The notes under the pieces are model-generated. The model had not been told where the DNA came from. It saw only the letters and a program-made list of their open reading frames with translations, and ran no database searches. The position numbers were made by a program, and so were the translations under genes. A DNA stretch of 36,317 nt from Candidatus Methylobacter oryzae (GTDB lineage Bacteria > Pseudomonadota > Gammaproteobacteria > Methylococcales > Methylomonadaceae): positions 23,356 through 59,672 of the forward strand of contig NZ_RYFG02000024.1 of assembly GCF_003994235.2 (NCBI RefSeq), in the 5' to 3' direction. The first letter of the stretch is position 1. Every line of letters begins with the position of its first letter. Below are positions 27,520-35,715 of this stretch, piece by piece.

Positions 27520-27843
27520 TTAGTCCCCTTCCGAAGCTTTTAGATGTGTTACAGCTTCTTCGGCGGCTTTCTTCGCCATATCCGCATTACCTTGCTTGCC
27601 TTGGCTGATGGCATTATCCAAACTTGTAATGCCGGCATCCAGATGTTCATCGGCAGTTTTCGCATGGATTCTGGCTTGCTCAGCATGTTGGACAATTTCT
27701 TTTGCATCACTGGCTTTGGCAGCCGCTTTCGCATGTTTCTGCGCTTGCGCTACGTGATTCTCGGCTGCATAAGCCCCCAATGAACACAAAGCTAAAATAA
27801 TGCCTGCGAATAAACCGGTCAGTTTCATGTTGGTGAATTTCAT
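27520..27843 (-). CDS. smbP: small metal-binding protein, SmbP family
   Basis: 107 residues with a signal peptide (cut near AYAA) and a mature helical part with many evenly spaced histidines (NHVAQAQKHAKAAAKA, IVQHAEQARIHAKTADEHLD, AVTHLK). This matches SmbP of Nitrosomonas, a periplasmic four-helix protein that binds copper and other metals. AGGAG precedes the ATG at 27843. It is alone between terminators and a CsbD gene in the same direction. Confidence 0.85.
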   Translation of the reverse strand: MKFTNMKLTGLFAGIILALCSLGAYAAENHVAQAQKHAKAAAKASDAKEIVQHAEQARIHAKTADEHLDAGITSLDNAISQGKQGNADMAKKAAEEAVTHLKASEGD

Positions 27844-27943
27844 GGTTATCTCCTATAAACAGTGTTTAAAAGTATGTCATTCCCGATACACAATAACAGG
27901 CCGGCCTGAAAGGCCGGCCTGCATAGCCAGGCAGCGCCCGGCT

Positions 27944-28120
27944 TTAGTGTTTTTTCTTGATATTTTCTTTAACATCTCCATAGCCGGCTTGGCCTTTACC
28001 TACATTCTTTTGAACTTTTCCTTCGACTTCCATTTGTTCGTTGTCTATCACTTTCCCAACGGTTTCTTTAATTTTACCTTTGCCTTCCTCGACTCGGCCT
28101 TTTACTTGATCTTTGTTCAT
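27944..28120 (-). CDS. CsbD family stress protein
   Basis: 58 residues from the ATG at 28120 (GGAG 6 bases upstream): MNKDQVKGRVEEGKGKIKET, NEQMEVEGKVQKNVGKGQ and GYGDVKENI give the CsbD pattern. These small hydrophilic proteins are induced by general stress; the mechanism is unknown. A frameshifted relative lies at 34923-35088. Confidence 0.9.
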   Translation of the reverse strand: MNKDQVKGRVEEGKGKIKETVGKVIDNEQMEVEGKVQKNVGKGQAGYGDVKENIKKKH

Positions 28121-28615
28121 GAGTGTCTCCAAATAACAAAAAAAACATGACTACAACGCCATGACCAAAACGGGGAATGAGGTTTCCCAGCGCATTTTGA
28201 ACAATACTCTTAAAACTTAATCCGGTCGGTTCGGTAGCGAACATAAAAGGCCAGTCGATAAGCACTGCACATATTCAAACAAGGCCGGCTAATTTGCCGC
28301 AGATTTGAGCGGCTACCGTTTGTTTATAACGCGCCGTATTCTTTCCGGCTTGCATACAGGTTTATAAAAAAGCGTTTTGATCGAATTATAAAGTTGACCT
28401 AGCGTCTTTGCTTTTCTGTTTTCTTTGGTATTTCAATCTGGTATCTTTGCCGGCGGTTTAGCTGTCCGTAATTTCTGACGCGTTGTATTGGTTCTAGTTA
28501 ATTCAAAAAAGCAAAAGACTTATCAGCTGACCTTATATAAATCGAGAAATGCGATTTATATTTCATAATAAAAATCTATCCGACATTTTTAATAACAATA
28601 AGAAAGGCTTAAATC
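28121..28615. other. divergent intergenic region with an operator-like palindrome
   Basis: About 495 bases between csbD and the GlcG/HbpS-like gene. The part near the latter is AT-rich and contains the inverted repeat at 28535-28561. No further gene is supported. Confidence 0.5.
28535..28561. promoter_or_regulatory. 10-bp inverted repeat upstream of the GlcG/HbpS-like gene
   Basis: ATATAAATCG and CGATTTATAT separated by AGAAATG, 55 bases before the ATG at 28616. The length and position suit an operator for a dimeric regulator, or a hairpin in the leader. Confidence 0.45.
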
Positions 28616-29401
28616 ATGAAAAATAAGAAATCCGTCGTATTGGGAGGAATTTTATTATCTGTCGTAAGCGCCGGAGCCATGGCGACTTGTAACGACATTT
28701 ATTCGGCATGGAATAACAATGCTATTACTTCGTCTGTAGGCGTTACCGGTAATGGAGGTTACGGCCTTCCTATGTGGATAGCGGCTGTCGATGAAACCGG
28801 CAAAGTCTGCGCTGTCGTTAACAGCGGCGGTTCCGGTGCCGATATCGGCAATAAATCCTGGTTAGGCAGCCGGGTTATTTCCATACAAAAAGCAACGGCT
28901 GCCAACTCTTTCAGCTTGGATGCGTTCTCAATTTCGACAGCCAACCTTTATGGTTTAACGATGCCCGGCGGCAGTTTGTACGGCTTGCAAATGAGTAATC
29001 CCGTTGACGCCAATGTTGCTTATGCCGGCAGCCCTGAAAACTACGGTCAAGGCGGCAACGACCCTGCCGTCGGCAAACGTATCGGCGGCATTAACGTATT
29101 TGGCGGCGGTTTGGCGCTTTACAATAACCAAGGAAAAAAAGTAGGGGCTATCGGCGTTTCAGGCGATACTTCCTGTACCGACCATGCCGTCGCGTGGAGA
29201 TTGCGTACCGCAATGGGCTTAAATAACGTTCCCGGCGGATTTATCAGCGGATATGCGCAAAAACCGGCCGGATCGCTTGGCGATGAAATGATCATCAGCA
29301 CCAACGGCAACGTGACCAACGCTTACAAACAGCCTAGCTGTGCCCACAACGCTATAAGCAATCCTACCGCAGGTTCGGCAACCGGCGTAATTATCGAGTA
29401 A
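28616..29401 (+). CDS. exported GlcG/HbpS-like (DUF336) protein
   Basis: 261 residues with a signal peptide (cut near AMA). The body has the GlcG/HbpS pattern: PMWIAAVDETGKVCAVVNSGG, RVISIQKATAANSFS, FGGGLALYNNQGKKVGAIGV, GDTSCTDHAVAWRLR. HbpS-type proteins bind haem or act with a redox sensor; no such partner is adjacent. Insertions such as the NPVDANVAYAG loop make it longer than typical. AGAAAGG precedes the ATG, and a perfect hairpin follows the stop. Confidence 0.82.
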   Translation: MKNKKSVVLGGILLSVVSAGAMATCNDIYSAWNNNAITSSVGVTGNGGYGLPMWIAAVDETGKVCAVVNSGGSGADIGNKSWLGSRVISIQKATAANSFSLDAFSISTANLYGLTMPGGSLYGLQMSNPVDANVAYAGSPENYGQGGNDPAVGKRIGGINVFGGGLALYNNQGKKVGAIGVSGDTSCTDHAVAWRLRTAMGLNNVPGGFISGYAQKPAGSLGDEMIISTNGNVTNAYKQPSCAHNAISNPTAGSATGVIIE

Positions 29402-29412
29402 TTCTCCACGCT

Positions 29413-29448
29413 TTACTGCTTGCCTCTTGCAAAAGGGGCAAGCAGTAA
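29413..29448 (+). terminator. 12-bp perfect hairpin after the GlcG/HbpS-like gene
   Basis: TTACTGCTTGCC and GGCAAGCAGTAA with a 12-base loop, starting 11 bases after the stop. There is no T-run, so it may stabilise the mRNA end rather than terminate. Confidence 0.5.
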
Positions 29449-29463
29449 CCTTCCTACACTCTT

Positions 29464-30126
29464 ATGAAAAAATATTTGTTGGTAATCGCCGCGTCACTGG
29501 CCGTTATTGTGCCGGTGGTCGCTTTCCGCTTATCGCCAAAGCCATCGAATACCGACGCAACACCGGTCCAATCGACGATTACGTATCCGCCGATCGAATC
29601 ATTGGGGCATGGCGCGCGTTTGCCGACAGCCGAGGAATTGGAGCAAGAAAAAGCTTTCGATGCCAGGCAAGCGGAGTCGGCCATTCAACAGCTGAAAAGC
29701 GCGGATGTGCATCGGCGTATTGTCGCCACGGAAACATTGAACGCCTACCAAACGCCGAAATCGGAACAGCAGTTAAGCGATACGATGCTCCACGATCAGA
29801 ATGCCGAAGTTCGCCAAACGGCCGCGCAAAGTCTTGCGTTCTTCAAAGACTTATCCGATCGTACCGTCGACTCACTGTTTAAAGCTTTACACGACAAAGA
29901 CCGGCAACCCCGTAAACAAAGCCTGGACACACTGCTGAACCACGCCTTGCGCATTAGCGGTAACAACGATAAATTCCAGCGCATTTTAAAACGGCTGCGT
30001 AATGAAATTCGCTCCGGCCGCATCGATCAGGATGTGCGCAGCGATGTGAACGCATTCCTCAAAGATCAACAACCTGTAGGTGATCGTTCGCTGCTTCCCC
30101 CGCCTATTAAAGCCGTTCAGCATTAA
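29464..30126 (+). CDS. HEAT-repeat exported protein
   Basis: 220 residues with an N-terminal hydrophobic segment (KKYLLVIAASLAVIVPVVAF) acting as signal or anchor. The central part has helical pairs of HEAT type (AIQQLKSADVHRRIVATETL; MLHDQNAEVRQTAAQSLAFF; LFKALHDKDRQPRKQSLDTL). Such repeats form a protein-binding scaffold. Function unknown. It follows the GlcG-like gene by 62 bases and may share its transcript. Confidence 0.75.
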   Translation: MKKYLLVIAASLAVIVPVVAFRLSPKPSNTDATPVQSTITYPPIESLGHGARLPTAEELEQEKAFDARQAESAIQQLKSADVHRRIVATETLNAYQTPKSEQQLSDTMLHDQNAEVRQTAAQSLAFFKDLSDRTVDSLFKALHDKDRQPRKQSLDTLLNHALRISGNNDKFQRILKRLRNEIRSGRIDQDVRSDVNAFLKDQQPVGDRSLLPPPIKAVQH

Positions 30127-30144
30127 ATCGATAGCTTTAAAAAC

Positions 30145-30963
30145 TTACTCGTGACGAAAAATTAAAGCTTCGCCTTTAGAATGCCCTACCTTTGGCAAAG
30201 GGATATGCGATACCATCGGCTCAGGCTGCGGAGCCGGCAGCAGGCGATCCGCTTCGGTTTTAATCACTTGGTAGCACTCGCAAGCCCGCGCTTCCAGCCC
30301 CTGCCGGTCCAGTACCGTGATATGTCCGCGGCGGCAATTAATCAATTTTGCTTGCTGCAACTTCCCGGCCGCCTCGGTAATGCCTTCGCGGCGCACACCG
30401 AGCATATTGGCAATCAGCTCTTGCGTCGTGACCATCTCGTTCGAATGGAGCCGGTCGAGACTCAGCAACAACCAGCGGCAAAGTTGCTGATCGACGAAGT
30501 GATGCCGGTTGCAAGCCGCAGTCTGCGCTATTTGCGTAAGCAGCGTCTGCGTATATTTCAGCAGCAAATCGTGCAGCGTACCGGTACGGTAACCGCCAAA
30601 ACGATTGAACTCCTGCATCAGTATCGGAGCCCGCAGCCGATAAGCGTAGCCTGCGCTACGCACGACGGCCCGGTTAGGCATCGTTCCGCCGCCCATAAAC
30701 AGCGAAACGCCGATCATGCCATCGTCGCCGACCACGGCGATTTCGGCCGGAGCACCGCTTTCCATGACGTAAACCAGTGAGACGATGCAGGTCGTCGGAA
30801 AATAGGCGTAACGCACCTCGTCCCCGGATTCGTAAAGAACGTCCCCAAGCGACACTTCGACCAGTTCCAGATGAGGAAAAAAACGGTCGCATTTGGCTAC
30901 GGACAGGGAATTAAGGAGATGGTTTTGCCAGAGGCTATTTGGATTAGTCATAAGCAACATCAT
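30145..30963 (-). CDS. Crp/Fnr family transcriptional regulator
   Basis: 272 residues (or 268 from the ATG at 30951). A cyclic-nucleotide-binding-like domain (about 25-150, with VLYESGDEVRYAYFP and PAEIAVVGDDGMIGVSLFMG) precedes a Crp-type helix-turn-helix (TTQELIANMLGVRREGITEA). The cAMP-contacting GE-RSA motif of E. coli Crp and the N-terminal cysteines of Fnr are both absent, so the ligand is unknown. This type often governs small stress-membrane proteins like those at 34005-35715. Two tandem 54-bp repeats lie 33 bases upstream of its start. Confidence 0.85.
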   Translation of the reverse strand: MMLLMTNPNSLWQNHLLNSLSVAKCDRFFPHLELVEVSLGDVLYESGDEVRYAYFPTTCIVSLVYVMESGAPAEIAVVGDDGMIGVSLFMGGGTMPNRAVVRSAGYAYRLRAPILMQEFNRFGGYRTGTLHDLLLKYTQTLLTQIAQTAACNRHHFVDQQLCRWLLLSLDRLHSNEMVTTQELIANMLGVRREGITEAAGKLQQAKLINCRRGHITVLDRQGLEARACECYQVIKTEADRLLPAPQPEPMVSHIPLPKVGHSKGEALIFRHE

Positions 30964-30995
30964 ATATGTAAGTTAAAATCGAACGACTGTTAACC

Positions 30996-31103
30996 TAAAG
31001 CTGAGTTGAGCAGCTTGTCTGCTCAAACGAAACTTATGCCCTTTGGGTATAAAGCTGAGTTGAGCGGCTTGTCTGCTCGAACGAAACTTATGCCCTTTGG
31101 GTA
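30996..31103 (+). repeat. 54-bp palindromic repeat, two tandem copies
   Basis: Copies at 30996-31049 and 31050-31103 reading AAGCTGAGTTGAG on the plus strand. They lie in the probable 5' leader of the minus-strand crp-like gene. The second has stem arms TTGAGCGG and CTGCTCGA, with two G-U-type pairs. Confidence 0.9.
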
Positions 31104-31259
31104 TAAATAATCGGTTGATATTGTGTAAATGGTTACAGCTTAGATCGTTCGAGCACCTCAAACAATAAGTGCCATTACTTATGGAACAGGCTTACCATGA
31201 AGCAAATCCCCCTATCTCAATCACGCCTTTAAATATTGCGGCTAATTCCGGACGATTTT

Positions 31260-31313
31260 TAAAGCTGAGTTGAGCAGCTTACCTGCTCAAATCCTACTTA
31301 TGCCCTGTGGGTA
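31260..31313 (+). repeat. 54-bp palindromic repeat, diverged single copy
   Basis: The stem arms TTGAGCAG/CTGCTCAA are intact, but the loop (CTTAC) and the following bases (ATCCTACTTATG) differ, so divergence is concentrated outside the stem. Confidence 0.85.
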
Positions 31314-31706
31314 TAATCATTAATAACGCCCGTTTAAACGGAAACAAAACATATTTCACAAAGCCCGGAACGCGCGCGCCCCTCACAATCACTACTTATT
31401 ATTCAATAAATATCAATTAGATATATAAAAAATACCGCTCTGTACCTCCGCTCATTTAAGCACATCCTCGTCCTTATGTGCGCTACCGCACCGACGCAAC
31501 TCAATGATCAGCTTAAGCTGTTTTTGTGGCTGAAATGATGTGCGACTGTTGGCGAAATGCTGCCCCTGTCAAAACAAACCCATATGAATACTGACAATCC
31601 AGCAGTTCCGGGACGCTAGCCGTTTACTGTAAGCAACAACGCCGGCTGCCGACGGATAAGCCGGCCAAAAGCTCTAACAATAAAGTGTATTAAGGGAAAT
31701 CATACG

Positions 31707-33728
31707 ATGCGAACAGACATATCTTCACTTATACCCAAAGGGCATAAGTTTCGTTTGAGCAGACAAGCTGCTCAACTCAACTTTATCAGGCTTGATTCCG
31801 CCTACACAGGCCCTTTCTATTCGCCAAGTACGCTGGACAGCGCGATTAACCAGGCTAAAACGCAGCTGATAAGCTTGCAAAATCAAAACGGCTACTGGGT
31901 GTTTGAACTCGAAGCGGATTGCACGATTCCTTCCGAGTACATCCTGATGATGCACTATATGGATGAAATCGATGAAGCGCTCCAGACCAAAATCGCTAAT
32001 TTTATTCGGGCACAGCAAAACCCGGACGGCAGCTACCCGCTTTACAAAGGCGGCGCCGGCGACATCAGTTGCACCGTAAAAGCCTATTACGCGATGAAAA
32101 TGGCCGGCGACAATACCGGGGCCGCGCATATGAGCAAGGCCCGCGACTGGATACTGGCGCGGGGCGGAGCCGCGAGGGCCAATGTCTTTACCCGCATCAT
32201 GCTGGCCATATTCGAACAAATTCCTTGGCGCGGCGTGCCGTTCATGCCTGTCGAAATCATGTTGTTGCCCAAATGGTTCCCGTTTCATCTGGACAAAGTA
32301 TCGTACTGGTCGCGCACCGTCATGGTGCCGCTGTTTATCCTCTGTACCTATAAAGTTAAGGCCCGCAATCCTCATCATATCGGCGTTGCCGAGCTGTTCG
32401 TTACGCCGCCGGACCAGGAAACAAACTATTTTGCCCATGTCAAAACGCCGCTAGGCAAAACCATACTGGCCCTTGAGCGAATGGGCCGCCTGCTGGAGCC
32501 GCTGATTCCGGGCTTCATCCGCAGCAAAGCGACCGTCAAAGCGCATCAATGGTTCACGGAAAGACTGAACGGTTACGACGGCCTGGGAGCCATCTTCACC
32601 GCGATGGTCAACGCTTATGAAGCGATGGATTATCTCGGCATTCCCCCCAACAACGAACGGCGGTTAATTGCCAAGGAAGCCATCGACCGCTTGCTGGTTG
32701 CCAATGGCGACACGGCCTACTGCCAGCCCTGCGTTTCTCCTGTCTGGGATACCGGCTTGGCAAGTCTGGCGTTACAGGAAGCCGACTGCCACGAACGCAA
32801 TCCGCAAACGCAACAAGCGCTCAAATCCGCGTTGCGTTGGTTGGCCGGCAAGCAGTTAACGGACGAGCCCGGCGACTGGAGAATACAGCGCCCCAATTTG
32901 CCGGGCGGCGGCTGGGCCTTTCAGTTCGGCAACAGCTATTATCCGGACGTCGACGATACCGCAGTGGCGGCGCTGGCGCTGGCTCAGTCCGAAGATCGGG
33001 AGTTTATCGGAAATATCGAACGGGCAAGCACCTGGATTGCCGGCATGCAATCCAAAAACGGCGGCTACGGCGCTTTCGATGCCGACAATAATTACCACTA
33101 CCTGAACCATATTCCGTTTGCCGACCACGGCGCTTTGCTGGATCCGCCGACCGCGGACGTCAGCGCGCGCTGCCTGATGTTCCTGGGCAAGCGTGTTGCC
33201 CGGCATCCTGAATACAGGCCGGTCATCGACAAATGCATAGCTTACTTGCGCAATGAACAGGAAGCCGACGGTTGCTGGTTCGGGCGCTGGGGTACGAACT
33301 ATATCTACGGTACATGGTCGGTGCTGATCGGTTTTGAATCCGCAGGAGTTGCAAAATACGACCCGGCTATCCGTAAAGCCGTGGCCTGGCTAAAATCAAA
33401 GCAACGGGACGACGGCGGCTGGGGCGAGAGCAATCACAGCTATCATGATACCCATAGCCGCGGCGAATGTAATACCAGCACCGCATTCCAGACCGCGCTT
33501 GCGCTGCTGGCATTGCTATCGGCCGGCGAAAGCGACTGCTCCGAAGTGGAAGCCGGGATTAATTATCTACTAAGAAACCAGCAAGCTGACGGGTTCTGGA
33601 AAGACGAGAGCTTTAACGCGCCCGGATTTCCGAAAGTTTTCTACCTGAAATACCACGGTTACGACAAATTTTTTCCGCTCTGGGCGCTGAGCCGCTATCG
33701 CAACGAGCGTTTCTCCAGACTGCTGTAG
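31707..33728 (+). CDS. shc: squalene-hopene cyclase with repeat-encoded N-terminal segment
   Basis: 673 residues. The catalytic DVDDTA (414-419) is intact, and QW-type repeats (QNPDGSYPLYKG, KQRDDGGWGES, NQQADGFWKDE) and ELEADCTIPSEYILM are typical. It cyclises squalene to hopene/hopanol on the inner membrane, the committed step of hopanoid synthesis. Residues 9-26 (IPKGHKFRLSRQAAQLNF) are the translation of a copy of the 54-bp repeat. No ATG or GTG exists between that copy and the conserved core, so the enzyme must carry it. AAGGG precedes the ATG at 31707. Confidence 0.96.
   Translation: MRTDISSLIPKGHKFRLSRQAAQLNFIRLDSAYTGPFYSPSTLDSAINQAKTQLISLQNQNGYWVFELEADCTIPSEYILMMHYMDEIDEALQTKIANFIRAQQNPDGSYPLYKGGAGDISCTVKAYYAMKMAGDNTGAAHMSKARDWILARGGAARANVFTRIMLAIFEQIPWRGVPFMPVEIMLLPKWFPFHLDKVSYWSRTVMVPLFILCTYKVKARNPHHIGVAELFVTPPDQETNYFAHVKTPLGKTILALERMGRLLEPLIPGFIRSKATVKAHQWFTERLNGYDGLGAIFTAMVNAYEAMDYLGIPPNNERRLIAKEAIDRLLVANGDTAYCQPCVSPVWDTGLASLALQEADCHERNPQTQQALKSALRWLAGKQLTDEPGDWRIQRPNLPGGGWAFQFGNSYYPDVDDTAVAALALAQSEDREFIGNIERASTWIAGMQSKNGGYGAFDADNNYHYLNHIPFADHGALLDPPTADVSARCLMFLGKRVARHPEYRPVIDKCIAYLRNEQEADGCWFGRWGTNYIYGTWSVLIGFESAGVAKYDPAIRKAVAWLKSKQRDDGGWGESNHSYHDTHSRGECNTSTAFQTALALLALLSAGESDCSEVEAGINYLLRNQQADGFWKDESFNAPGFPKVFYLKYHGYDKFFPLWALSRYRNERFSRLL
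31732..31785 (-). repeat. 54-bp palindromic coding repeat in the shc 5' end
   Basis: Here the host gene reads the opposite strand of the repeat from the M41-like gene, using the only open frame in that direction. The insert adds 18 residues with at least four positive charges to the cyclase N-terminus. Confidence 0.92.
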
Positions 33729-33772
33729 GAGCCGTAATCCACTAAGATACATTGATAGGTAAATATAGTGAG

Positions 33773-33868
33773 AACACGGATTTTTACGATTCAACACGGA
33801 TGAGAAGCCATCCTCCATAAAAATCCGTGGCAATCCGTCGCATCCGTGTCATCCGCGTTCCATTTTAA
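33773..33868. repeat. inverted array of ATCCGTG units after shc
   Basis: The left arm has AACACGGATTTTTACG and AACACGGATGAG; the right arm has AAAATCCGTGG, CAATCCGTCGCATCCGTG and TCATCCGCGTTC. Same family as 19214-19321. It could end the shc transcript as a long hairpin. Confidence 0.75.
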
Positions 33869-34004
33869 ATCCTTAGCATATTGTTTCTTAAGTTCGCTAG
33901 CGTACAGTGCCGATCGCTATAAAGGCATCTAATTGTTATCGGCGCCTGCCATCCAGGTCCCGGTATAGACAAGATTCGACATTTAACACTAAGGGCTAAA
34001 AATT

Positions 34005-34385
34005 ATGAGAAAACTTTGCCGCCTCAGCACGTATCAAGTCATGGCCGGCGTGGCTGCCGTAGTCTTAATCAGCGGCTGCGCAAGCGTCCCGGCGCCGATC
34101 GAGCAAATGGATATTGCCAAAGCAGCCTTAAGCAATGCAAACCGCGCAAGCGGCGACGAATTCGCACCGCAACAGTTCGAACTTGCAAAAACTAAGATGG
34201 AAGCCGCCAAACGCGCGATGCAAGAAAAAAACTACCGCTACGCCCGGCAACTGGCGGAACAAGTACAGGTCGATGCCGAACTGGCCGCAATAATGGCGCG
34301 TTCCGCCAAGGCTCAAAGAACAGCGGGCGCATTGCAAGAAAACAATCGCGAGCTGCAACAAGAAATCGAACACGACGCCCAATAG
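34005..34385 (+). CDS. DUF4398 family lipoprotein
   Basis: 126 residues. The lipobox ISGCAS (cysteine near residue 25) marks a lipoprotein. The mature part is a helical pair (IAKAALSNANRASGDEFAPQ; FELAKTKMEAAKRAMQEKNY) in the DUF4398 pattern, often found beside OmpA-domain lipoproteins. AAGGG precedes the ATG. The next gene starts 9 bases after its stop. Confidence 0.85.
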   Translation: MRKLCRLSTYQVMAGVAAVVLISGCASVPAPIEQMDIAKAALSNANRASGDEFAPQQFELAKTKMEAAKRAMQEKNYRYARQLAEQVQVDAELAAIMARSAKAQRTAGALQENNRELQQEIEHDAQ

Positions 34386-34394
34386 GAGTTTATT

Positions 34395-34826
34395 ATGCAA
34401 AATCACCGCTGTTTGCCCATGATCCTGCTTGCTGCCACGATGCTTTCCGCTTGCAGTTCGATGTCGCAAAATCCGGCCCTGACGGAAGCCCATAACCGCT
34501 ATTACAATGCGCGGACCAATCCTAAAATCATCGATATGGCCGAACCCGAATTAATAGCGGCCGACGAGTCTATCGACGATGCGGATCATGCCGTCAACGA
34601 GCGTCAAAGCAATGACGTCGTCAATCATCTGGCCTACATCGCCAAACAGAAAGCGGCCATAGCCGAAGCAACCGCCCTTTGGAAAGCAACTGAATTAACG
34701 GTCGTCGATGCCGCCATCAAAAACTATCTGGCTCGCCGTTTGATAAAGCTGAGTCGTGCAGCTTGTCTGCGCAAACGAAACTTATACCCTTTGGATATAA
34801 AAATGAATAAAACCGGGTATTTTTAG
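34395..34826 (+). CDS. DUF4398-type lipoprotein, C-terminus replaced by a repeat
   Basis: 143 residues. Lipobox LSACSS (cysteine near residue 20), then a helical part like that of the preceding gene (AHNRYYNARTNPKIIDMAEP; AADESIDDADHAVNERQ). The last 27 residues come mostly from a diverged copy of the 54-bp repeat in which the usual TGA of this frame has become CGT, so translation runs through and stops 26 bases beyond. Family members usually go on to an OmpA-like domain, which is missing; I infer truncation by the repeat. AGGAG precedes the ATG. Confidence 0.7.
   Translation: MQNHRCLPMILLAATMLSACSSMSQNPALTEAHNRYYNARTNPKIIDMAEPELIAADESIDDADHAVNERQSNDVVNHLAYIAKQKAAIAEATALWKATELTVVDAAIKNYLARRLIKLSRAACLRKRNLYPLDIKMNKTGYF
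34744..34797 (+). repeat. 54-bp palindromic repeat, diverged, at the 3' end of the lipoprotein gene
   Basis: Compared with the other copies, three changes lie in the stem (arms TCGTGCAG and CTGCGCAA), leaving one mismatch and one wobble. The internal ATG has become ATA. Confidence 0.85.
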
Positions 34827-34922
34827 ACCGCCTCTGTTCGCTACCGTACCGACGAGGTTCGGTTTCGTATATATCCTCTTGAATAATTTAATGACGCCCC
34901 GTTTAAATACCAGGAGACATGC

Positions 34923-35088
34923 ATGAATAAATCTCAAATAAAGGAGCAAGTTGAAGAAACCCAGAGTAAAAGCAAAGAAGCTGTTAGCGTCACGCTGAAC
35001 AACAGCAAAAGCTACGGAGATAGAAGGAAATGCCCGACAGGACGTCGGCAAGACAGAAGAGGTTTTGTGATTTAAAGGAAGATAACGG
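34923..35088 (+). pseudogene. frameshifted CsbD gene
   Basis: Starts MNKSQIKEQVEETQSKSKEA after a good CAGGAGACATGC site, then shifts frame to ATEIEGNARQDVGKTEE and again to CDLKED, all CsbD-like pieces in the right order. Two frame changes break the gene; sequencing error is possible but two close ones are less likely. An intact CsbD lies at 27944-28120. Confidence 0.65.
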
Positions 35089-35272
35089 ACGAGCACGACC
35101 GGTTCATAGGCCGCCCCGGTATAACAAAATGCTCTGCATTATCTTGTTTTCACGGAGACGAACATCAAACTTGCCGGTTTACGGGCAGTTATTGCTGTGA
35201 CCTTCGGCCGTTTCCTATGTTTGTCTTTAACATTATCGCCGTTGTTTGACGGCCTCTGACGGAGAAGCACAC

Positions 35273-35419
35273 ATGCTTGAAACTTTAGCGATCGTTCTAA
35301 TTATTCTCTGGATAATGGGTCTGGTCTCGTCATATACGATGGGCGGGTTCATTCACATTCTTTTGGTTGTCGCAATCGTCGTAATTTTACTGCGGGTTAT
35401 TCAAGGCAGACGCGTATAA
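35273..35419 (+). CDS. lmo0937-like small membrane protein
   Basis: 48 residues: two hydrophobic helices with the motif MGLVSSYTMGGFIHILLV between and around them, and a basic RVIQGRRV tail. This is the pattern of the lmo0937 family of stress-linked membrane proteins. ACGGAGAAGCACAC precedes the ATG. Function unknown. Confidence 0.85.
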   Translation: MLETLAIVLIILWIMGLVSSYTMGGFIHILLVVAIVVILLRVIQGRRV

Positions 35420-35484
35420 TCGGCACGAAAATGCGCTTAGATAACGAAATAATCAGTGCATCCATCTAAACCGGGAGAGATGAA

Positions 35485-35715
35485 ATGAACGCGGTCAAGG
35501 CGATAGCGATTGTACTGATCGTAGCAGGCTTACTAAGCGCGACACACGGCGGCTTTAGCTATACACGAGAAATCCATAAAACCCGGAATACTAACTCAGG
35601 TTCGCTGGAAGTATCCATTCAGAACACGCAGACGCTATCCGTTCCAATCTGGGCCAGTATCGGGGCGATAATAGCGGGCGGCTTGCTTTTAATTTTACCG
35701 AACAGAAAAAACTAG
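35485..35715 (+). CDS. small two-helix membrane protein
   Basis: 76 residues: helix (VKAIAIVLIVAGLLSATHGG), a polar loop (FSYTREIHKTRNTNSGSLEV), and a second helix (VPIWASIGAIIAGGLLLIL). It resembles small DUF3185-like membrane proteins that often neighbour lmo0937 and CsbD proteins. GGGAGAG precedes the ATG. Confidence 0.75.
   Translation: MNAVKAIAIVLIVAGLLSATHGGFSYTREIHKTRNTNSGSLEVSIQNTQTLSVPIWASIGAIIAGGLLLILPNRKN

Larger units (their letters stand above)
30964..31706. other. divergent intergenic region crp-like / shc with three repeat copies
   Basis: About 740 bases. Copies of the 54-bp repeat are at 30996-31103 (two) and 31260-31313. The remainder is AT-rich with no gene that I can support; it must hold the promoters of both flanking genes. 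Confidence 0.6.
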
